Shown here: positions 6,234 through 10,351 of the stretch, in pieces
How positions within the stretch are numbered: the stretch's first letter is position 1
Layout: each line of letters begins with the position of its first letter
Program-made: the position numbers and the translations under genes
The notes under the pieces: model-generated
Databases searched by the model: none
The model's input: the letters and a program-made list of their open reading frames with translations, nothing else
Told to the model about the DNA's origin: nothing
Origin: WHTB01 sp050699035
Lineage (GTDB): Bacteria; Actinomycetota; Actinomycetes; Propionibacteriales; Nocardioidaceae
Direction of reading: 5' to 3'
DNA: 10,351 nt
Assembly: GCA_050699035.1 (NCBI GenBank)
Contig: JBOHDE010000138.1
Coordinates: 1 to 10,351, forward strand

Positions 6234-7228
6234 GGCAGGCCGCCTTCACGCAGGTATTGGGCCAGCTCGTACAGCGCGCCGAGGTCGATGCCCTCGGCCA
6301 GCGTCGGCAGCTCGACCACGGGCCGTCCGAGGCCGTCGACCACGGCGCGCTGCTGCTGCTCGAGCAGCACCCGCGCCGCGTGCGCACTGCCCAGCTCCTG
6401 CAGCCCGGTGACCACCGCCTCGTCGGTGTCGAGCCCGGCCGCCTTCAGACCCTCCCGGATGCCGGCGTCGGGCAGGTCGCCCGCCTCGGCGGCGCTCAGC
6501 GCGCGGGCGTCGAGCCCGTTGCGGCGGACCTGGTTGACCACGACCGAACCCACCGGCAGGCCGGCCGCCGCCAGGTCCGTGATGCCGTCGGCGGTCTCCT
6601 GGACCGGCATCTCCTCGAGCACCGTGACCAGGTGGACGGCGGTCTGCGGCGAGCGCAGCAGGGACATGATCGAATCGGCCTGGTTGCGGACCGGGCCGAC
6701 CTTGGCCAGCCCGGCCATCTCGGCGTTGACGTTGAGGAACCGGGTGATCCGGCCGGTCGGCGGGGCGTCGAGCACGACCGCGTCGTACACCTGCTTCTTG
6801 CTCTTGGACTTGCCGGCCTTGGTCTTGGTCTTGCGGCGGGCGGCCTCGTAGATCTTGCCGGTCAGGAGTACGTCGCGCAGCCCGGGCGCGATCGTGGTGG
6901 CGAAGTCGATCACGCCGAACCGGTCGAGTGCCTTCCCGGCCCGGCCGAGCCGGTAGTAGAGATCGAGGTACTCCATCAGCGCGGCCTCGGGGTCGATCGC
7001 CAGCGCGAACACGTCACCGCCGCCGGGGGCGACCGCGATCCGCTCCTCTGAGTACGGCAGCGGCGCGACGTCGAACAGCTGGGCGATGCCCTGTCGCCCC
7101 TCGGCCTCGCACAGCAGCACCTTCTTGCCGCCGGAGGCCAGCGCGAGCGCCAGCGCGGCCGCGACCGTGGACTTGCCGGTGCCGCCCTTGCCGGTGACGA
7201 CGTGAAGTCGCGGGTGTGCTGGTGCCAC
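6230..7228 (-). CDS. bagA: Get3/ArsA-like ATPase, first subunit (BagA, Rv3679 type)
   Basis: A 332-aa SIMIBI ATPase and the first gene of the two-gene operon. It has a complete deviant Walker A loop, GKGGTGKST at 13-21, with signature lysine Lys14 and P-loop Lys19. Switch II is DAPPTGRITRF at 154-164. VVNQVRRNG at 230-238 fits the nucleotide base-binding region. The switch I site reads CEAEGRQ (40-46) instead of the DPA seen in its partner. A lysine-rich stretch at 132-145 (KTKTKAGKSKSKK region), unusual in an arginine-favouring genome, sits before switch II and is probably a surface loop. The start is GTG at 7226-7228, six bases after a TAGATT box, so the transcript is likely leaderless. The stop overlaps the bagB start by ATGA. 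The likely role is as a heterodimer with BagB in membrane-protein or envelope homeostasis; the client is unknown. Confidence 0.88.
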   Translation of the reverse strand: MAPAHPRLHVVTGKGGTGKSTVAAALALALASGGKKVLLCEAEGRQGIAQLFDVAPLPYSEERIAVAPGGGDVFALAIDPEAALMEYLDLYYRLGRAGKALDRFGVIDFATTIAPGLRDVLLTGKIYEAARRKTKTKAGKSKSKKQVYDAVVLDAPPTGRITRFLNVNAEMAGLAKVGPVRNQADSIMSLLRSPQTAVHLVTVLEEMPVQETADGITDLAAAGLPVGSVVVNQVRRNGLDARALSAAEAGDLPDAGIREGLKAAGLDTDEAVVTGLQELGSAHAARVLLEQQQRAVVDGLGRPVVELPTLAEGIDLGALYELAQYLREGGLP

Positions 7229-7234
7229 ACCCCG

Positions 7235-7240
7235 AATCTA
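7235..7240 (-). promoter_or_regulatory. candidate leaderless -10 box of bagA
   Basis: The minus strand reads TAGATT (TANNNT), followed by 6 nt and the GTG start. This lies in the 67-bp gap after the EamA gene, so bagAB probably has its own promoter rather than depending on read-through. Confidence 0.5.
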
Positions 7241-7244
7241 CCGG

Positions 7245-7266
7245 CGGGTTGTCAGTGCTAAACCCG
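7245..7266. promoter_or_regulatory. CGGGTT-N10-AACCCG dyad over the bagA promoter
   Basis: CGGGTT at 7245-7250 and AACCCG at 7261-7266 form an exact 6-bp dyad with a 10-nt centre. It covers the spacer and -35 region just upstream of the TAGATT box of bagA, the usual place for a repressor or activator site. It could instead be a terminator hairpin for the EamA gene, whose stop lies 29 bp upstream on the same strand. Confidence 0.35.
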
Positions 7267-7295
7267 TGGCGACGGTGCGCGATGTGACCGACGAC

Positions 7296-8252
7296 TCAGG
7301 TGATCGCGGCGGGTTGCTCCAGGGTGGGATGGGTACGCCGCGCCGACGCCGCCAGGAAGATCCCGGTCACCACGGCGAGGCCGCCGAGGCTCTGCACCAG
7401 GCTGAGTGACTCGCCGAACCACACCCAGCCGAGGATCGACGCCCCGACCGGCTCCAGCATCGCGACCGTGGTCACGGTGGTGGCCCGCAGGTGCTGCAGC
7501 GCGAGCAGCTCCACGCCGAACGGCACCAGCGTTCCCAGGACGACCACCCAGCCCAGCAGCATCCAGATCGGGGCCGACCACGCGTCGAGTGCTCCGAGCA
7601 GCGACGTCGTCGTACTCGCCTCCGCCCAGCCGAGCCCCGTGACCGGGCTGACCAGGTTGAGCGCCACCGCCGCCGTGACGAACGCCCAGAAGATCACGGT
7701 CAGCGGGTCCTGCCGGCTGACGCCGTGCTCGCCGAGCAGGAAGTACGCCGAGAAGGACAGCGCCGCGCCGAACCCGGCGACGACACCGACCGGGTCGAGG
7801 GTGAAGCCCTGCCAGCTCTGGGCGACGACGGCCAGGCCCAGGACGGACAGCGCCAGCGCGAACCACAGCCGGGTCCGCACCTGCTCGCGCTGCACGAACC
7901 GTGCGTACAACGCGACGAGTACGGGCGCGGTGTACTCGAGCAGCAGCGCCATGCCGAGCGACAGGCGGTCGATGGCGACGAAGTACGTCCACTGCAGCAT
8001 CGCGACACCGGTGAAGCCGAGCGCAACGACCAGCAGCAGCTGGCGGCCCCTCGGCAGCTGGAGAGCGGCCGGCCGGATCGCCAACCCGACCAGCGCCAGA
8101 CAGATCGCCGTACCCGTGACGCGCAGCGAGGTCAGCTCGGTGGCGTCGACGCCGCTGCGCAAGATGACCCGCGAGACGCCGGCGTTGATGACGAACAGCG
8201 ACGCACCGAACGTGACCAGCAGGTAGCCGAGTCGGTCGTTGCGGGCAGGCAT
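7296..8252 (-). CDS. EamA/DMT-superfamily transporter
   Basis: A 318-aa integral membrane protein with about ten hydrophobic segments (roughly 8-28, 43-60, 70-92, 97-117, 128-145, 155-175, 185-203, 228-250, 258-279, 286-303). They are arranged as two EamA repeats. The repeat hallmarks are EYTAPVLVALY at 106-116 and MLEPVGASILGWVWFGE at 265-281, each with a Glu near a Pro (E106/P110 and E267/P268). This is the usual length and topology of drug/metabolite exporters such as RhtA and YdcZ-like proteins. The substrate cannot be deduced; amino acids or metabolites are typical. The start ATG follows a TAGAGT box by 6 nt, so the transcript is probably leaderless. The gene is divergent from pat with 96 bp between start codons, which weakly suggests an amino-acid-related substrate. 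Confidence 0.9.
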   Translation of the reverse strand: MPARNDRLGYLLVTFGASLFVINAGVSRVILRSGVDATELTSLRVTGTAICLALVGLAIRPAALQLPRGRQLLLVVALGFTGVAMLQWTYFVAIDRLSLGMALLLEYTAPVLVALYARFVQREQVRTRLWFALALSVLGLAVVAQSWQGFTLDPVGVVAGFGAALSFSAYFLLGEHGVSRQDPLTVIFWAFVTAAVALNLVSPVTGLGWAEASTTTSLLGALDAWSAPIWMLLGWVVVLGTLVPFGVELLALQHLRATTVTTVAMLEPVGASILGWVWFGESLSLVQSLGGLAVVTGIFLAASARRTHPTLEQPAAIT

Positions 8253-8258
8253 GGCCGA

Positions 8259-8264
8259 ACTCTA
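8259..8264 (-). promoter_or_regulatory. candidate leaderless -10 box of the EamA transporter
   Basis: The minus strand reads TAGAGT (TANNNT), followed by 6 nt (TCGGCC) and the ATG. An 8-bp palindrome, GACATGTC, lies at 8266-8273 just upstream. No clear -35 is seen. Confidence 0.5.
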
Positions 8265-8335
8265 GGACATGTCAGGAACCACTTTGCCGTTTGGTGCTGA
8301 CCTGCCCGGTGGGTGAGAAGGCGGCCGGGCGCGGA

Positions 8336-8341
8336 TACTCT
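8336..8341 (+). promoter_or_regulatory. candidate leaderless -10 box of pat, decides the start
   Basis: TACTCT (TANNNT) is followed by 7 nt and ATG at 8349-8351, the spacing expected for a leaderless mRNA beginning at that ATG. This favours the ATG over an in-frame GTG at 8313, which lies upstream of the box and would not be transcribed. Confidence 0.55.
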
Positions 8342-8348
8342 GACGCCC

Positions 8349-9416
8349 ATGACCGGACCTGTGGTGCGACCTGCGCTGGATTCGATCCCCACCTACGTGC
8401 CGGGTCGCCCGGCCGCCTCCGCGGCCCAGTCGTACAAGTTGTCGAGCAACGAGAACCCGTACCCGCCGCTGCCCGGGGTGTTCGAGGCCGCGGTCGAGGC
8501 CGCCGCGGCGATGAACCGCTACCCCGACCTGGGGTGCGCGGACCTGCTCGACGGCCTGAGCCGCCGCTTCGACGTACCCGTCGACCACCTGGCCGTCGGC
8601 ACCGGCTCGGTCGCCGTGCTCTACCACCTGCTGCAGGCGCTGGTGTCCGAGGGCGACGAGGTCGTGTACGCGTGGCGGTCGTTCGAGGCGTACCCGATCG
8701 CGGTGGTCGCGGCCGGCGGTCGGGGCGTCCAGGTCTCGCTGGACGCGGACGCGCGGCACGACCTCGACGCGATGGCCGACGCGATCACCGATCGCACCAA
8801 GGTGGTGATCGTGTGTACGCCGAACAACCCCACCGGGCCGGCCGTGCGCGGGGACGAGCTGGCGGCGTTCATCGAGCGGGTGCCGTCCCACGTGCTGGTG
8901 GTGATCGACGAGGCGTACCGCGAGTTCGTCCGGGACGAGAAGACCGTCGACGGGGTCTCCCTCTACCGGGGCCGGGACAACGTCTGCGTACTGCGGACCT
9001 TCTCCAAGGCGTACGGCCTGGCCGGGTTCCGGGTCGGCTTCGCGATCGCGCCGCCGGCCATCGCCGCGGCGATCCGGAAGGTGGCGCTGCCGTTCGGCGT
9101 CTCTCACGTCGCCCAGCGGGCCGCGCTGGCGTCACTCGAGGTGGAGGACGCCCTGCTGGAGCGGGTCGAGCAGCTCGTCGCGCAGCGGCTGTTGGTGCTG
9201 TCGGGGCTGCGCGAAGGCGGCTGGGAGGTGCCGGACAGCGAGGCCAACTTCGTCTGGCTCCCGCTGGGTGACCGGGCCGTCGACTTCGCCGCGGCGGCCG
9301 AGAAGGCGGGCATCATGGTCCGACCGTTCGCCGGTGACGGGGTGCGGGTCACCATCGGCGAGCCGGAGGCCAACGACATCCTGCTCCGCGTCGCCGCCGA
9401 GTTCCGGAGTACATAA
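8349..9416 (+). CDS. pat: aromatic amino acid / histidinol-phosphate aminotransferase (Pat, HisC2-like)
   Basis: A 355-aa fold-type I PLP aminotransferase. Residue numbers are from the ATG at 8349. SNEN at 33-36 and NRYPDLGCADL at 56-66 are typical of the HisC/Pat family. NNPTG at 159-163 and DEAY at 187-190 contact the cofactor. SKAYGLAG at 219-226 carries the Schiff-base lysine Lys220. Arg228 follows it, and Arg333 in GVRVTIG is the likely carboxylate-binding arginine. YAWRSFEAYP (107-116) matches the mycobacterial Rv3772 protein, now classed as an aromatic aminotransferase that transaminates phenylalanine or phenylpyruvate, better than the main HisC of the histidine operon. No other his genes are nearby, which supports Pat over a histidine-operon role. 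A longer start at GTG 8313 would add 12 arginine-rich residues and is unlikely. A strong hairpin follows the stop by 40 nt. Confidence 0.88.
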   Translation: MTGPVVRPALDSIPTYVPGRPAASAAQSYKLSSNENPYPPLPGVFEAAVEAAAAMNRYPDLGCADLLDGLSRRFDVPVDHLAVGTGSVAVLYHLLQALVSEGDEVVYAWRSFEAYPIAVVAAGGRGVQVSLDADARHDLDAMADAITDRTKVVIVCTPNNPTGPAVRGDELAAFIERVPSHVLVVIDEAYREFVRDEKTVDGVSLYRGRDNVCVLRTFSKAYGLAGFRVGFAIAPPAIAAAIRKVALPFGVSHVAQRAALASLEVEDALLERVEQLVAQRLLVLSGLREGGWEVPDSEANFVWLPLGDRAVDFAAAAEKAGIMVRPFAGDGVRVTIGEPEANDILLRVAAEFRST

Positions 9417-9437
9417 ACCCGCCGACTGGGCGGATCT

Positions 9438-9458
9438 GTTCCAATCCCGGATTGGGAC
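9438..9458. repeat. small stem-loop between pat and its main terminator hairpin
   Basis: GTTCCAATC at 9438-9446 pairs with GATTGGGAC at 9450-9458 (9 pairs, one G-U) around a 3-nt loop. Its last two bases are also the first two of the larger hairpin, so the two cannot both form completely. GTTCCAAT recurs 32 bp downstream at 9470-9477. Confidence 0.5.
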
Positions 9459-9501
9459 GGGGGCGCCCCGTTCCAATAGGTCTGGAACGGGGCGCCCCCG
9501 T
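9457..9501. terminator. perfect 19-bp GC-rich hairpin after pat
   Basis: ACGGGGGCGCCCCGTTCCA at 9457-9475 is the exact reverse complement of 9483-9501, with a 7-nt loop (ATAGGTC). It starts 40 nt after the pat stop and lies 125 nt before the ABC transporter start. It is the strongest hairpin in the window. No T-tract follows on either strand, so it would be a non-canonical, possibly bidirectional terminator. Confidence 0.7.
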
Positions 9502-9551
9502 GCCAGAAGGGGCGGGCGGAAAATCGGGTGCGGGCTGTCAGGGGCAGTGGT

Positions 9552-9557
9552 TACTGT
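9552..9557 (+). promoter_or_regulatory. candidate -10 box of the ABC transporter gene
   Basis: TACTGT (TANNNT) lies past the pat hairpin and 69 nt before the ATG at 9627. A transcription start near 9564 would give a leader of about 60 nt. No convincing -35 is seen. The choice rests only on the hexamer and its position. Confidence 0.25.
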
Positions 9558-9578
9558 GGTTCTTACCGAAACGAGGGT

Positions 9579-9590
9579 CGTGCCGGCACG
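9579..9590. promoter_or_regulatory. 12-bp palindrome upstream of the ABC transporter
   Basis: CGTGCCGGCACG is fully self-complementary and ends 36 nt before the start codon. It could be an operator or a leader hairpin. A GC-rich palindrome of this length may also be chance. Confidence 0.25.
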
Positions 9591-9626
9591 GCCCGCTGAC
9601 TCGTCGAGGGGGGCCACCCACCAGTC

Positions 9627-10351
9627 ATGCCGCCGCACCACTCACGCCCCGCTGACCCGGCGTCCGACCAAGCCCGCGCCAGCGGGGTCCGCTCCCTCTG
9701 GCGGCTGCTGCCGTACCTGCGGCCGTACCGCGTCGCCTGGGCGATCATGTTCGTCACGTCGATCGCGGGCGTCGGCGTCGCTCTCAGCATCCCGCTGGTC
9801 ACCAAGGCCCTGATCGACGGCCCGATCGCCGACCGTGAGCTCGGCCCGGTCCTGCCGCTGGGGCTGCTCGCGCTCGGGCTCGGCGTCATCGAGGCGGCGC
9901 TGATCCTATGGCGCCGCTGGATCCAGGCCCGCGCGGTGATCGGCATGGAGACCGCGCTCCGCAACGACCTCTACGCCCACCTCCAGCTGCTGCCGATGGC
10001 GTTCCACAGCCGCTGGCAGAGCGGGCAGCTGCTGTCGCGGGTCACCGTCGACCTGTCGGTGATCCGCCGGTTCATGGGCTTCGGCCTGCTGTTCTTGATG
10101 ATCTGCATCCTGCAGCTGGTCGTCACGATCGCCCTGATGATCCACCTGTACGCCCCGCTCGGCCTGGTCGTCGCGGTGTTCGCGGTGCCGATCGTGCTGC
10201 TGTCGATGCGGTTCGAGCGCAAATACACCGTGGTCTCGCGCAAGGTCCAGGACGAGCAGGGCGACCTCGCCACGCTGGTCGAGGAGTCGGCCGTCGGCGT
10301 ACGCGTGATCAAGGCGTTCGGCCGCCGCCGGCACGTGTACGACAGCTTCGA
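9627..10351 (+). CDS. ABC exporter, transmembrane domain (partial, 3' end outside window)
   Basis: The frame is open from ATG 9627 to the window edge: 241 complete codons plus two bases, with no stop. After a hydrophilic N-terminus, WRLLPYLRPYRVAW (25-38) leads into membrane segments at about 36-58, 74-95, 150-172 and 174-194. RNDLYAHLQLLPMAFHSRW (112-130) followed by GQLLSRVTVDLSVIRRF (133-149) is the intracellular coupling region typical of type I exporters. EQGDLATLVEESAVGVRVIKAF (210-231) is the second conserved cytoplasmic stretch before TM5. The nucleotide-binding domain lies beyond the window. Many actinobacteria encode such proteins as adjacent heterodimer pairs. An in-frame TGA at 9597-9599 and no other start codon between make this ATG the first possible one. 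GAGGGGGG at 9606-9613 is a purine run but sits 13 nt away, far for a Shine-Dalgarno. The substrate is unknown. Confidence 0.9.
   Translation, partial: MPPHHSRPADPASDQARASGVRSLWRLLPYLRPYRVAWAIMFVTSIAGVGVALSIPLVTKALIDGPIADRELGPVLPLGLLALGLGVIEAALILWRRWIQARAVIGMETALRNDLYAHLQLLPMAFHSRWQSGQLLSRVTVDLSVIRRFMGFGLLFLMICILQLVVTIALMIHLYAPLGLVVAVFAVPIVLLSMRFERKYTVVSRKVQDEQGDLATLVEESAVGVRVIKAFGRRRHVYDSF

Noticed and set aside
5025..7228. Arsenite efflux pump operon
   Set aside because: The ATPases are ArsA-related, but there is no arsB, arsC, arsD or arsR nearby. The pair matches the Get3-like Rv3679/Rv3680 type instead.
7300..8226. 308-aa plus-strand frame antisense to the EamA transporter
   Set aside because: Ser/Thr/Arg-rich without domains; the minus strand gives a regular ten-segment transporter with its own promoter box.
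8313..8348. Upstream GTG start for pat adding 12 residues
   Set aside because: The TACTCT box lies inside this extension with ideal spacing to the ATG at 8349, and the added residues are Arg-rich and precede the conserved N-terminus.
8349..9416. Histidine biosynthesis hisC proper
   Set aside because: No his operon neighbours, and the sequence features match the Pat/HisC2 branch; a histidinol-phosphate side activity is still possible.

Overview
The window is chromosomal DNA from a high-GC actinobacterium. Third codon positions are strongly G/C. It carries a WhiB-family regulator, a PASTA-tailed class A penicillin-binding protein and a paired Get3/ArsA-like ATPase operon. The order bagA-bagB / whiB4 / ponA2 / metallophosphoesterase matches, from memory, the M. 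tuberculosis Rv3679-Rv3683 neighbourhood, and the ATPase / wblA / transpeptidase part matches S. coelicolor SCO3577-SCO3580. The genus cannot be fixed from the sequence. A filamentous or Micromonospora/Kribbella/Cryptosporangium-like actinomycete is a guess.

Layout, left to right. 1-68: unassigned. 69-109: a perfect 17-bp inverted repeat directly 3' of a minus-strand tRNA-Pro(CGG) at 113-189. 224-1123 (-): membrane-anchored metallophosphoesterase. 1150-1611 (+): YqeY-type GatB-like protein, divergent from it by only 26 bp. 1612-2059: about 450 bp with no convincing gene but several inverted repeats, two of which share an arm. 2060-4411 (-): PonA2-type bifunctional peptidoglycan synthase. 4412-4611: divergent promoter region. 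4612-4911 (+): WhiB4/WblA-type iron-sulfur regulator. 5025-7228 (-): two translationally coupled Get3/ArsA-like ATPases. 7296-8252 (-): EamA/DMT transporter. 8349-9416 (+): aromatic amino acid aminotransferase of the HisC-like Pat group. 9417-9626: spacer with a perfect 19-bp GC-rich hairpin. 9627-end (+): the start of an ABC exporter, cut by the window edge.

How the genes fit together. The central block (metallophosphoesterase, PonA2, WhiB4, BagA/B) looks like a conserved actinobacterial envelope and redox-stress neighbourhood. It combines a peptidoglycan synthase, a thiol/iron-sulfur regulator and a pair of soluble ATPases related to tail-anchored-protein targeting factors. The ATPase pair is asymmetric: BagA keeps the signature lysine of the deviant Walker A loop and BagB has serine there. 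PonA2 has six extracytoplasmic cysteines spaced as three possible pairs. The transporter, aminotransferase and ABC exporter to the right look like ordinary separate units.

Expression. ponA2, bagA, the EamA gene and pat each have a TANNNT -10-like hexamer 6-7 nt before the start codon and no Shine-Dalgarno, which is the pattern of leaderless transcripts. whiB4 instead has a strong Shine-Dalgarno and so a real 5' UTR. Nothing here is clearly a new defence or mobile system. The most unexplained DNA is the structured 1612-2059 spacer and the repeat beside the tRNA.
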